Assembly (NCBI RefSeq): GCF_040649515.1
Contig: NZ_JBEZFP010000013.1
Coordinates: forward strand, 44,673-108,672
Direction of reading: 5' to 3'
From: Yinghuangia elevatio
GTDB lineage: Bacteria > Actinomycetota > Actinomycetes > Streptomycetales > Streptomycetaceae
Length of the DNA stretch: 64,000 nt
The notes beneath the pieces were generated by a model. It saw only the letters and a list, made by a program, of their open reading frames with translations. It did not search any database and was not told where the DNA came from. A program made the position numbers and the translations under genes. Below, piece by piece: positions 43,599-52,071 of this stretch (position 1 is its first letter; each line of letters begins with the position of its first letter).

Positions 43599-44882
43599 AT
43601 GAGCCGGGAAGCCCGCTGGAGCGCCACCGCCGCCTGGGTCCTGACGCGGACGTGGCTGCTGCTGGTCACGCTGAACGTGCTCTACAACCCGTACCCGATC
43701 GTCACCAGCGACGTGTCGGACATCTACGCGCCCTGGGCCGAGACGCTGCGCTCGGGCACGTTCCCGGTGGACGACGTGATGTGGCAGTACCCGCCCGGTG
43801 CCGCCGGGGTCCTGCTGCTGCCGATGCTGCTGGTCCCGCTGTCGTACTCGCACGCCTTCTTCGTGCTGATGGTGGTCGCGGACGGCGTCGCGTTCGCCTG
43901 CCTGCTGCGCGGGCGTTCGGTGCTGGGCCCGGCGATGTGGGTGGCCGCGGTGCCGATGCTGGGGCCGATGATCCTGTCGCGGTACGACCTGTTCGTCACC
44001 GCGCTCGCCGTCGTCGCACTCATGACCGCCGCGCGCAGCCCGAAGACGAGCGGACTGCTCACCGGTGTCGCGACGGCGGTCAAGGTGTGGCCGGTGCTGC
44101 TGCTGATCGGCGCGCCGCGCGGGCGGCGGTCCGTCGAGGTGCTGCTGTGGACGGTGATCGGCGCGGGGGCGGTGGCGCTCGGCTTCGCCGCCGCGCTGCC
44201 GGGGGCGTTCGACTTCCTGACCGCGCAGCGGGACCGGGGCATCGAGATCGAGTCGGTGTTCGCCACGCCGTTCCACCTGGCCCGAGCGCACGGCTGGTCG
44301 GGAGAGGTGAAGTTCAACTACGGCTCGATCGAATTCCTCGGCCCGCACGTCGACCTGGTGGGGCGCATCAGCCTCGCGGCCAGTGCGCTCGCGATGGTGT
44401 GGCTGCTCGTCTGGCGCGTGCGGGCCCGGCGGTGGACGCCGGCGACGCCCTTCGACGCGGCGCTCACCGCCGTGCTGCTCTTCGTGGTCACCAGCCGCGT
44501 GCTGAGCCCGCAGTACATGGTGTGGCTGATCGGGCTCGCGGCCGTCTGCCTCACCCGCCGCGACACCACGCAGCGCCCGGCCGCGGCCCTGATCCTGGTC
44601 GCCGTGCCGCTGACGACATGGGAGTTCCCGGTGTGGTTCGGCTGGCTGATGGCCGGCGAGCCGGAGGCGGTCGCGGTCCTGCTGGCCCGCAACGCCCTGC
44701 TGGTGGCGGCCGCGGCCGTGTCGGCCGTACGCCTGTGGCAGGCCGCTCGGCCGCCCTTCAAGGCCGAGGACTGGCCGGCTCCGGAACCCCGTGCAACTTC
44801 GCCCAGTCCCGAGCCAGCGCGATCCGCTCCGCAGTCGATGGATGCGACCCGAACAGCACATGGAGCACCGGGTTCGGGGTGA
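43599..44882 (+). CDS. GT87 (DUF2029) polyprenol-phosphate mannosyltransferase-like membrane protein
   Basis: Polytopic membrane protein of 427 residues with about nine to ten hydrophobic helices, of the GT87/DUF2029 type that includes mycobacterial PIM/LM mannosyltransferases using polyprenyl-phosphate-mannose. The catalytic-type acidic residue lies in the first periplasmic loop (SDVSDIYAPW); MWQYPPG and GVATAVKVWPVLLL are typical for the family. ATG 43599 has the SD GGGAG. Divergent from pimB, which supports a shared phosphoinositol-mannoside role. Its disordered C-terminal tail (~40 residues) is antisense to the 3' end of the M48 protease gene (125-base overlap). Confidence 0.87.
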   Translation: MSREARWSATAAWVLTRTWLLLVTLNVLYNPYPIVTSDVSDIYAPWAETLRSGTFPVDDVMWQYPPGAAGVLLLPMLLVPLSYSHAFFVLMVVADGVAFACLLRGRSVLGPAMWVAAVPMLGPMILSRYDLFVTALAVVALMTAARSPKTSGLLTGVATAVKVWPVLLLIGAPRGRRSVEVLLWTVIGAGAVALGFAAALPGAFDFLTAQRDRGIEIESVFATPFHLARAHGWSGEVKFNYGSIEFLGPHVDLVGRISLAASALAMVWLLVWRVRARRWTPATPFDAALTAVLLFVVTSRVLSPQYMVWLIGLAAVCLTRRDTTQRPAAALILVAVPLTTWEFPVWFGWLMAGEPEAVAVLLARNALLVAAAAVSAVRLWQAARPPFKAEDWPAPEPRATSPSPEPARSAPQSMDATRTAHGAPGSG

Positions 44883-46047
44883 GGTTGGAGCGGTTCGCGA
44901 GGGCGAGCCGCCGCTGCATCGCCACGAACGCGTCCGGGTCGCGCGTCAGATCGAGCGCGTGGACGTCGGCGCGGGCCTCCAGACGGCGGCTGATCAGCAT
45001 CTGCGCGGGGCCGGACACCGTGGTCACGACCGCGACGACCGCAAGCAGCAGCGCGAGGGCGCGCGGGTCGCCCGCGCCGTCCGCACCCGCCCGGTTCAGC
45101 AGCGGCCGCCAGGTCGTCAGCAGGCCGATCACGCAGACCCCGGCCGCCATCCCCGCGGCACCGATCAGCGTGCCGTGCAGGACGTCGTTGCGCTTGGCGT
45201 GGCCGAGTTCGTGGGCGGTGATCAGCTCGATCTCGCGCGGCGACGCGCTGCGCAGGGTGGTGTCGTAGACCACGATGCGGCGCGTCGCACCGAAGCCGGA
45301 GACGTAGGCGTTGAGTGCGGTGGTACGCCGGGACGCGTCGGCGACGAGCACGTCCTCGACGGGCACGCCGTCCTTCTCCGCCAATTCCAGCAGCGACGTG
45401 CGCAGCGGGCCTTCCGGCATCGAATGGAACTTGTTGAAGGCCGGCTCCACCAACAGCGGGTAGAGGAAGGAGATCGCGACGACGAGGAGCGCACCCGCCC
45501 CGGCGGCGATCGGCCAGGCGGCGCGCGGCCAGTGGCGTACCAGCGCGAACAGCGCCAGCGCGACGCCGAGCGCCGGCCCCGCGGACATCGCGAAGCCCTT
45601 GGCGGCGTCGAGCCACCAGCCGGACCAGGTCTGCACGGACAGGCCGTACCTGCGGCGCACCACCTCCAGGCGCGCGTCGAACGGCAGTGCCACCGCGCGG
45701 CCGATCAGCAGCAGCACCAGCCCGCCGAGCAGGATCTGCCACACCCAGCCGCCGCCGAGCGGACGGGCGACCGCGGCGATCAGCCGCGCGCCGAGCGTGG
45801 TCAGGCCGAGCAGCAGGGCGACCACCAGGCTCAGCGCCATGGACAGGTACGCGGGCGGCCGGGCGTGGTCCGCGAGTTCCCGCCCCCGGGCGATCTCCGC
45901 GGCGGTGAAGTCGCGGGCCGCGTCGGGGGCCGTCGCGCCGCCGGGGATGTCGGGCAGCGGCCGCCACGGCGTGGTGAGCGCGACCGCGACCAACAGCACG
46001 GCGGCGGTCACCACGAGGCAGACCACCAGCACCTTCTGACCGGACAT
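44758..46047 (-). CDS. M48-family (Ste24/HtpX-like) membrane metalloprotease
   Basis: Integral membrane zinc protease of 429 residues with the CAAX-protease-type plan: several N-terminal helices, the conserved loop PLLVEPAFNKFHSMPEGPLR, DVLVADASRRTTALNAYVSGFG (SxxxNA), the zinc site ITAHELGHAKRND (HExxH) and the third ligand in ARADVHALDLTRDPD. C-terminal HVLFGSHPSTAERIALA is standard. ATG 46047 follows GGGAGGGA at slightly long spacing. It probably handles membrane or mistranslocated proteins. It converges on the GT87 gene. Confidence 0.94.
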   Translation of the reverse strand: MSGQKVLVVCLVVTAAVLLVAVALTTPWRPLPDIPGGATAPDAARDFTAAEIARGRELADHARPPAYLSMALSLVVALLLGLTTLGARLIAAVARPLGGGWVWQILLGGLVLLLIGRAVALPFDARLEVVRRRYGLSVQTWSGWWLDAAKGFAMSAGPALGVALALFALVRHWPRAAWPIAAGAGALLVVAISFLYPLLVEPAFNKFHSMPEGPLRTSLLELAEKDGVPVEDVLVADASRRTTALNAYVSGFGATRRIVVYDTTLRSASPREIELITAHELGHAKRNDVLHGTLIGAAGMAAGVCVIGLLTTWRPLLNRAGADGAGDPRALALLLAVVAVVTTVSGPAQMLISRRLEARADVHALDLTRDPDAFVAMQRRLALANRSNLTPNPVLHVLFGSHPSTAERIALARDWAKLHGVPEPASPRP

Positions 46048-46106
46048 CGGCCGGCTTCCCTCCCCGTCTGTTCCCCACCGCACGGCCGCGCCGCGGCCGG
46101 TGGCCG

Positions 46107-47549
46107 CTACTTGACCTGCGCCTGCACGTACGCCGCCCACTGCGTCGTGAAGTCCGCCGGCGAGATCCGGAGGACCGACACGAACGCGCTCGTGAGGCGG
46201 CTCTTCTGGTCCGGCTGTCCCACACCGGGCGGCGGCGCCTCGCCGACCGCGCGGTAGAACTCGACCAGTTTCTCCTGTCCCCAGCGCTCGGCGATCATCC
46301 GGCAGGCAAGCCAGCCCATCTCGTACGCCTGCGGCAGCGCCTCCTGCGTGGTCTCGAACTGCTCGTCCGCGGGCAGCGTGCGGGGCACCCGCCCCTCGCG
46401 GACGTCGCGGCGGAGCTCGGGGGCGGCACTGCGGATGGTCTGGCCGGAGTTGAGGTACCCCACGTAGTCCGCGAAGCCCTCGGACAGCCAGGTGGGGGTC
46501 CAGTTGCGGGTGAACGCCCGGCTCGCGACGTGGGTGATCTCGTGGGTCATGACGACGCGCCGCTCGACCGCGCCGAGTTCGCGGAACGCGTCCGGGTTGA
46601 CGATGACCCGGTCGGCGGCGGCCGCGTCGACGTCGGCGCCGCGCTCGCCGGTGGTCACCGCGGCGATGCGCGCGTACTGCTGCGGCTCGGCACCGAGCAG
46701 GCGGGCCATCTGCTCCTGGTTGGCCGGGACGATCACAACGGCCTTCCCGGCCCACACGCCGCCCCACACCTTGTGGACGTCGGGCACCGCGGTGTCCATG
46801 TCCTTCTGGTACGACCGCAGGTCTGTCCCGTCGCCGACCCCGAGCACGATGCCCGAGTCCCCGCGCAGCACCGCGACCGGTCCCAGGTCCCACACCTGCA
46901 CCGCGCCGCGCATGCCGCTGTCGGTGCCGTCGGTGTCGGCGGCGATCAACCAGGCACCGTCGCGGAGCACAAAGGTCAGGTACTGCGGGCTACGCACGGG
47001 CGCGCTGTCGAAGCCGTCGATGCGGTACGTCAGGTCGACCTGCGCGGCGAACACCGTGGCGCCCGCGAAAGTCGCGAGGCGCTGCTCCGGAAGGGTGAAC
47101 GCGTCAGCGGCGACCAGTTCGTAGTCCCACGACGCGAAGGGAATCTGCGCCGCGTTGTCGAACGCCGCGGCCTGCGCGTCGTGGAAGGCCTTCGCCGCCG
47201 GGTCGATCGTCGCGAGGTACGCGGCGCGGTCGTGGGTCCGCACCGCCGTCGCCCGGCGCTCCAGCAGCCGGGCGATCGCCTCGTTGCGCGGATCGGTGTG
47301 CTTCTCCTGGCCGGCGGGCAGGTCGGCGGCCTGTACCGGCGGAGAGGGGCTCGCGCCGGGAGCGGACCCGCGGCTCGAACCGTCCGAGCCCAGGCCGATG
47401 ACTCCCAGGGCGATTCCGGTGGATATCGCGGCGCAGATTGCCGCGAATACCAGGAGCCACCGCGGGATCCGTCGCGCCCTAGGGCTCCGGTCGTCCACGG
47501 ACTGATCGTACGAGACCGCGAACGGGGCCACCCGCCGAGTTCCGCGCAC
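46107..47549 (-). CDS. Membrane-anchored gluzincin (M1-like) metalloprotease
   Basis: 480-residue protein with one N-terminal transmembrane helix (RWLLVFAAICAAISTGIALG), a ~180-residue NTF2-like region (HTDPRNEAIARLLERRATAV and on), and a C-terminal zinc-protease domain. Zinc site VMTHEITHVASRAF (HExxH), third ligand Glu in WLSEGFADYVGYL, 22 residues further on, which is the M1/gluzincin spacing. It acts outside the membrane. GTG 47549 is strongly supported by the SD GGGAGG six bases before; that SD sits inside the distal arm of a hairpin (47553-47582). 59 bases upstream of the M48 gene, likely one operon of two proteases. Confidence 0.87.
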   Translation of the reverse strand: MRGTRRVAPFAVSYDQSVDDRSPRARRIPRWLLVFAAICAAISTGIALGVIGLGSDGSSRGSAPGASPSPPVQAADLPAGQEKHTDPRNEAIARLLERRATAVRTHDRAAYLATIDPAAKAFHDAQAAAFDNAAQIPFASWDYELVAADAFTLPEQRLATFAGATVFAAQVDLTYRIDGFDSAPVRSPQYLTFVLRDGAWLIAADTDGTDSGMRGAVQVWDLGPVAVLRGDSGIVLGVGDGTDLRSYQKDMDTAVPDVHKVWGGVWAGKAVVIVPANQEQMARLLGAEPQQYARIAAVTTGERGADVDAAAADRVIVNPDAFRELGAVERRVVMTHEITHVASRAFTRNWTPTWLSEGFADYVGYLNSGQTIRSAAPELRRDVREGRVPRTLPADEQFETTQEALPQAYEMGWLACRMIAERWGQEKLVEFYRAVGEAPPPGVGQPDQKSRLTSAFVSVLRISPADFTTQWAAYVQAQVK

Positions 47550-47552
47550 CGG

Positions 47553-47582
47553 GAACCTCCCGGCGTGGGGACCGGGAGGTTC
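47553..47582 (-). terminator. Hairpin after NlpC/P60 gene, overlapping the next SD
   Basis: Perfect 11-bp stem GAACCTCCCGG / CCGGGAGGTTC with an eight-base loop, 50 bases past the NlpC/P60 stop. The distal arm contains the GGGAGG SD of the metalloprotease gene, so folding would both end transcription and hide that RBS. Confidence 0.75.
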
Positions 47583-47632
47583 GGCCTCCGGTGGCGCGGT
47601 GCGGCATCAGGGGCGGTGGATCGGCGGACGCG

Positions 47633-48748
47633 TCAGGAGGGACGGACGACCTTGACGACCTTCATCGAGTGCAGCGGCGCGTAGCGCACGTTGGTGCCGG
47701 GCTTGGGGGCGTGGATGATCTGCCCGCCGCCCGCGTAGATCCCGACGTGCGACATGCCGCTGTAGTAGATGACCAGGTCGCCGGGCTGGATCTGGTCGAC
47801 CGGGACGCTGCGCCCGGCACCGGCCTGCGCCTGCGAGGTACGCGGCAGCGAGACGCCCGCCTGCTTCCACGCCCAGCCGGTGAGGCCGGAGCAGTCGAAG
47901 GAGTTGGGGCCTGTCGCGCCGTACACGTACGGCTTGCCGACCTTCGACGCGGCGGCCGCGACGGCCGCACCGGCCCGCCCGCTGACCGGGACGGTGACCT
48001 TGGGGGTCTCGGTCTCCGGCTTGGTGGTGGTCGGCGAAGGCTTGGTGGTGGTCGGCGCGGTGGACGACGGGGTACGCGCCTCGTCGCGCGACGCGCGGTC
48101 GTCCGCCTCGATCGTGTCGCCGTGGCCTTCCTCGGCGAGGATCGCGGCGCGCTCGGCCTCGGTCAGCGTGTTCAGCAGGGCCTGGGCCTGCTGGAGCTTC
48201 TTCTCGACCTCGGCCTTCTTGGCCGAGAGGTTCTTGCGGGTGTCCTCGAGCTCGCCGAGCTTCGCGGAGGCCTCGGTGCGCTCCTGGTCGAGCGTGCGCT
48301 TCTTGGCCTGGATCTGCTCGATCGAGGCGGCCTGCTGCGCGGTGATCTGGTCGAGCGCGGCCGCCTTGCTCAGGTACTCGTCGGGCTTCTCCGACAGCAT
48401 GAGCTGGAGCGTGGGGTCGACGCCGGCGTTGCGGTACTGCGCACTGGCGATCACCCCCATGGTGCTCTGCAGCGAGATGAGGTCGGACTGCTCCTGGGCG
48501 ATCCGCTCCTGGATCTGCGAGACCTGGCCCTGCAGCAGCTCGGTCTTCTCCTGGAAGCCGTTGAGCTCCTCGGTCGCGACCTCGGCCTGGTGGGTCAGCT
48601 CGTTGATCTGGGCCTTGACCTGGTCCTTGGAAGGGGCCGGGTCGGCCTGGGACATGCCGGGCGAGAGCGCCACCGCGGTGGCCGCGGCGGCGGTGAGCAC
48701 GCCGACGCGCGCCTTGCTCGGTTTCTTCGGCCGTCGGTGGGACGCCAC
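47633..48748 (-). CDS. NlpC/P60 peptidoglycan hydrolase (RipC-like)
   Basis: Secreted D,L-endopeptidase of the wall. N-terminal signal peptide (VGVLTAAAATAVALSPGMSQA-DPA), a coiled coil of ~180 residues (DQVKAQINELTHQAEVATEE to LNTLTEAERAAI), a Pro/Thr linker and the C-terminal NlpC/P60 domain with catalytic Cys in NSFDCSGLTGWAWKQAG, His in SHVGIYAGGG and the third residue in IIHAPKPG. The architecture and position match mycobacterial RipC (Rv2190c), which is activated through its coiled coil by FtsEX. GTG 48748 lies nine bases from GAAGGAG. Expression is under a c-di-AMP riboswitch in the leader. Confidence 0.96.
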   Translation of the reverse strand: MASHRRPKKPSKARVGVLTAAAATAVALSPGMSQADPAPSKDQVKAQINELTHQAEVATEELNGFQEKTELLQGQVSQIQERIAQEQSDLISLQSTMGVIASAQYRNAGVDPTLQLMLSEKPDEYLSKAAALDQITAQQAASIEQIQAKKRTLDQERTEASAKLGELEDTRKNLSAKKAEVEKKLQQAQALLNTLTEAERAAILAEEGHGDTIEADDRASRDEARTPSSTAPTTTKPSPTTTKPETETPKVTVPVSGRAGAAVAAAASKVGKPYVYGATGPNSFDCSGLTGWAWKQAGVSLPRTSQAQAGAGRSVPVDQIQPGDLVIYYSGMSHVGIYAGGGQIIHAPKPGTNVRYAPLHSMKVVKVVRPS

Positions 48749-48781
48749 GTAGGCGAACTCCTTCTTCCTACGCCCGCCTAC
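48749..48781 (-). promoter_or_regulatory. RBS-enclosing hairpin before the NlpC/P60 start
   Basis: On the transcript GTAGGCG (48781-48775) is complementary to CGCCTAC (48755-48749), which touches the GTG; the 19-base loop holds the SD GAAGGAG. The first arm is also the 3' end of the c-di-AMP aptamer, so the two structures compete. Confidence 0.7.
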
Positions 48782-48895
48782 CGGGTGAGCTGACGGGTTC
48801 GGGCCGGAAGAGACGCCCTACGACACAGACTTCGTGTCGATTCACCCCACGGGGAATGGTTCCCCGGCTCCGGCTCGGCCTCGCGGCCTCGTCGG
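48773..48895 (-). promoter_or_regulatory. c-di-AMP riboswitch (ydaO-yuaA)
   Basis: Read on the minus strand, the leader carries the ydaO-type blocks: GCCGGGGAACC, CCCCGTGGGGTGAATCG, a variable hairpin (CGACAC...GTGTCG), TAGGGCGTCTCTTCCGGCCC, GAACCCGTCAGCTCACC and the closing GGTAGGCGG. This class sits before rpf and NlpC/P60 wall-hydrolase genes in Streptomyces and turns them off at high c-di-AMP. The outer limits of the aptamer are approximate. Confidence 0.9.
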
Positions 48896-48959
48896 ACTCG
48901 GCGGGAGTCCCCGCCGCCGCCCTGGCTGGACGATCGACATTGCGGGCACTCAGCCCGAG

Positions 48960-48989
48960 ACATTAGTGACCCGGGCTTGATCCGTTCAA
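48960..48989 (-). promoter_or_regulatory. Sigma70-like promoter for the NlpC/P60 gene
   Basis: TTGAAC (48989-48984), an 18-base spacer and TAATGT (48965-48960) on the minus strand. Start near 48953 would give a ~205-base leader that includes the whole riboswitch. Confidence 0.5.
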
Positions 48990-49051
48990 ATCAATCGCCG
49001 AAGTTTTACAAGAGATCTCGTGATTAATGCTTCCGGGTCCACCGAGCGTGA

Positions 49052-49482
49052 TCAGAGAGCGACCATCTGTTCATACTTTCGTGGCGGTTTACGGCGTTGT
49101 GCGGGCGGCTCGGCGGCCGCTTGGCGCGGCTCCCGAGGAGTCGGTTTCGACGGATCTTCGCGCAGGTCGGGGACGTACCGGAGGGGGCGGGACAGGCCCG
49201 CCTCGGCGAGCAGGGCTATGCGGTCGACGGTTTCCGGCGAGAGGTCGAGACACCCGGTAATTCCCGAATTCCGCCCTACGGGCGAATCACCCGTATCGGT
49301 GTCGTTACGGCGCCTTGTGGGATATCCCACATCGACCACGGCGTGTCGGCACACCGGAACCGACTCGTTGGATTTCGACGCATCGGGCGAAAAGTCCGAT
49401 TTATCGTCGAGAATTTGAGGGACCACACAATCAGCACACGCCGGACCTCGGGCACGGCACGTACGGCAGCAGACCCGCATGG
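49052..49482 (-). CDS. Small Cys-cluster protein with an internal insertion
   Basis: 143 residues. The N-terminus MRVCCRTCRARGPACADCVV holds a tight cysteine cluster (Cys4, 5, 8, 15, 18), as in short streptomycete proteins of this neighbourhood. A conserved-looking C-terminal block (LSPETVDRIALLAEAGLSRPLR) follows. Between them is ~50 residues of different make-up (Asp/Ser/Asn-rich, two more Cys), encoded by locally AT-richer DNA. The end is basic (RRKPPRKYEQMVAL). ATG 49482 has the SD GAGGTGG six bases upstream, good support for a real gene. It may bind zinc or a cluster. Function unknown. Confidence 0.7.
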
Positions 49483-49626
49483 TCGTCCACCTCTTCCGTT
49501 GCGTTCCGATGGAGCTGCGATGGAGCGGTTGCTCCTGGAACACACGGTAGGGACGGGCACTGACACAACGTCACATGTCAACCACGGCGGTCGAGATGGG
49601 ACGCATCGCACGGGGCGGCGCGGCGG

Positions 49627-52071
49627 TCAGCCGCGGGCGAGCCGGCGAAGCAGCATCGTCGACGGCACCGGGCGCGCCCCCGCCCGCCTTACACCGTCGG
49701 CGACTTCGCGGTCCGACGAGACCACGATCACGGGACGGCCCGGCGGTTCGGCGCGCACCAGGCGGCGGATGAGCTCGTCCGCGGTCTCCCCCGCCTTGCT
49801 GAAGCGCACCCGCACCCCGCGGGGCGGGGCGAGCAGCACGGGAGCGTCCAATTGCGCGCCGTCGAACACACAGGTGACCTCGGCACCGCTCTGCGCGGCG
49901 ATGACGGCAAGTCCCCCGAGTAGGCGTACGCGCTGCTCCGAAAGGGCGAGCGACGGGTAGCCCGTCTTGGTGACGTTGTAGCCGTCGATCACCAGGTGCG
50001 CCTGCGGCAGGCTCAGCAACTGGTCCAGGAGCGCGGGGTCGTCGCCTTCGAGCGCGCGCTTGGCGATGTCCTTGGGGCTCGCCCCCTCGGGCGCCACGGC
50101 GTCGACGGTGTCCGCGGGGCGGATGCCGACCGGCGGCAGGGCCAGTTCGCGGCGCAGCCCCTGGGCGGCTTCGAGGACCGTGTCGAGGAGCAGGCGTACG
50201 CGCGTGTCCTCCATGCTGCGGCCCTCGCGCGCGGCCCGGCGGCTGGCTTCGAGGGCGGACTCCACCTCGGAAACCCTGCTGCGCAGGCGGCGCGTCTCCT
50301 TGTCCGCGGCGGCGATCGCCGTCTGCGCCTCGGCGCGTACGGTCGCCAACTCCGCCTGGGCGCGCTTCGCCTCCTTCTCGGCGTGCTTCGCGCCGCCCTG
50401 GAGGCCGCGGACCTGGCGGCGCAACTGCTCGGCCTCCTTGCGGGCCTCCTCCAGGTCGGCCCGCAACTTCTCCTGCTCGGTACGGGCGGCGGCACGCAGC
50501 GCGCCAAGCTCCGACTCCAGCCGGTCCACCACGGCGGCGGCCTCGGCGCCCGCACGGTCCTGGGCCGCGCGCTCGGCGGCCTGCCCCGCGGTGTCGAGCA
50601 GCGCGACCCACCCGGGCGGCCGCAGGAGGTACGCGGCGGCGGCGACGTCCAGCGGGTCGGCCGCGGCGGGCGGGCGTCCCGCGTCCAAAGCCGCCGCGAG
50701 GTCCGGGAGTCCGCGGCGCAGGCGCTCCGCTATCCGCTGCCGGAACACCGGGTCGTTCTCCAGCACCCCGGCCAGCGGCGTGGCCGCAAGCTTGGCCCGT
50801 CGCGACGGGGTGAACCGGGCGAACTGCCGCAGCGGGACCGGGATCTCGTCGGACGTCATGGCGCCGAGGCCGTCCGCCGCGAGGGCGATCACCCGCTGGC
50901 GCACACCGTCGGGCAGCGGCCCGCGGGGCGCGGCGTCACGGTCGGCGGGGTCGTCGTGAGCGCCGTCCTGACCGTCGGCGTGGGCGTCCGCGCCGGATTC
51001 CGGCGCCGACTCGGCCTCGAACGCAGCGCCGGTGTCGGACTCGGATCCCGCCTCGGCCACGCCGTCCGCGTCCGCGTCGGCCGGGCCGTCGTCATCCGAC
51101 GAGGCCGCGGTATCGCCCTCGTCCCGCACCGGGGCGGCGCGTCCGTCGGAATTCTCCCCGCCGCCAACGCCGTCCGCGCCGGCCCCGGGCAACTGCGCTG
51201 CGCGGGTGTCCGCCGTTTCGGCGCCGTTCGCCGGCGCATGGCGCCTGCCGCCGGACAGAGCCGCCCGCAGCAGGGGATCGTCGCCGTACACGGAACCGCC
51301 GCTCCGCGAGTCGTCCGCCGGCGGCTGGGCACCCGCGCCGCCGCTCCGGGCAGCGTGTGCCGCGCCGGGCGACGCCTCGCCGCCGACCGCGGGGCCCGCG
51401 TAGCCGTTGCCGCCCGAGGCATGCGTGTCGGCCGAACGGTCGCGGCCCGAAGTCGTCTCACCGGGCATGCGGCTGCGGCCCGCGTCGGCCGCCGCGCCGG
51501 CGCCCGCCCCCGCCGCGCCTTCAGCACGCCCGTTCCCGTCGCTCGGCGACGCGTCACCGTGGCGCGAGGGAACCGCGAAAGCGCTCCACGTGCGCTCGGA
51601 TCCGGCTCCCCGCGTGCCCTGACGGCCGGGGAACGGGTGGTCGTGCAGGGCACCGACGTGACCGGCGACGACCAGTTCGTCGCCGCCGTCGGCCACGACC
51701 GGGCCGGCGAGCCGGTCCGCTCCCGCGAGTTGGTCGGCGCGCTCGCCGCTCAGCGGCCTCGGAATCTCGACCGTCGCCGCGGGCGCCACCGCGGCCTGAG
51801 GGCGTTCCAGGCCGTCACTCGAAGGGGTGGCGGCAGCGTGGTCCGCGGAAGCGGGGGTGCTCCCCGCCGGGCCGAGGAGAAGGTTCGCACTCGGCGGGAC
51901 GGGCCCGTCCGCGTGCTCCCACGTCGGCTTCGCGGAACTCGGCTTCCCGGGACGCTCCTCGACAGCCCGCACCCAGGAGTCGGAGGACTCGGGCGCGGAG
52001 GACTCGGGCGCGGACGTGCCGGAGCTGCGGGCAGCGTGCCCCGGCTCCGCGCGTGTGTCCGACTCGCCCAC
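49627..52071 (-). CDS. NYN-domain (YacP/Rae1-like) protein with long disordered N-terminus
   Basis: 814 residues. The first ~375 are Ala/Gly/Asp/Glu/Ser-rich and disordered. A helical part follows (GPLPDGVRQRVIALAADGLG and PVPLRQFARFTPSRRAKLAA), then a coiled coil (~RLESELGALRAAARTEQEKL to RLRSRVSEVESALEASRRAA), and the C-terminal NYN/PIN-type nuclease domain: LVIDGYNVTKTGYPSLALSE, VTCVFDGAQLDAP, VRFSKAGETADELIRRLV, VIVVSSDREVADGVRRAGA. The acidic residues expected for metal binding (Asp in IDGYN, FDG, SSDREV) are present, so ribonuclease activity is plausible, as for Rae1. GTG 52071 is chosen for GGAGGA just upstream; a longer reading from 52272 has no RBS. Confidence 0.88.
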   Translation of the reverse strand: MGESDTRAEPGHAARSSGTSAPESSAPESSDSWVRAVEERPGKPSSAKPTWEHADGPVPPSANLLLGPAGSTPASADHAAATPSSDGLERPQAAVAPAATVEIPRPLSGERADQLAGADRLAGPVVADGGDELVVAGHVGALHDHPFPGRQGTRGAGSERTWSAFAVPSRHGDASPSDGNGRAEGAAGAGAGAAADAGRSRMPGETTSGRDRSADTHASGGNGYAGPAVGGEASPGAAHAARSGGAGAQPPADDSRSGGSVYGDDPLLRAALSGGRRHAPANGAETADTRAAQLPGAGADGVGGGENSDGRAAPVRDEGDTAASSDDDGPADADADGVAEAGSESDTGAAFEAESAPESGADAHADGQDGAHDDPADRDAAPRGPLPDGVRQRVIALAADGLGAMTSDEIPVPLRQFARFTPSRRAKLAATPLAGVLENDPVFRQRIAERLRRGLPDLAAALDAGRPPAAADPLDVAAAAYLLRPPGWVALLDTAGQAAERAAQDRAGAEAAAVVDRLESELGALRAAARTEQEKLRADLEEARKEAEQLRRQVRGLQGGAKHAEKEAKRAQAELATVRAEAQTAIAAADKETRRLRSRVSEVESALEASRRAAREGRSMEDTRVRLLLDTVLEAAQGLRRELALPPVGIRPADTVDAVAPEGASPKDIAKRALEGDDPALLDQLLSLPQAHLVIDGYNVTKTGYPSLALSEQRVRLLGGLAVIAAQSGAEVTCVFDGAQLDAPVLLAPPRGVRVRFSKAGETADELIRRLVRAEPPGRPVIVVSSDREVADGVRRAGARPVPSTMLLRRLARG

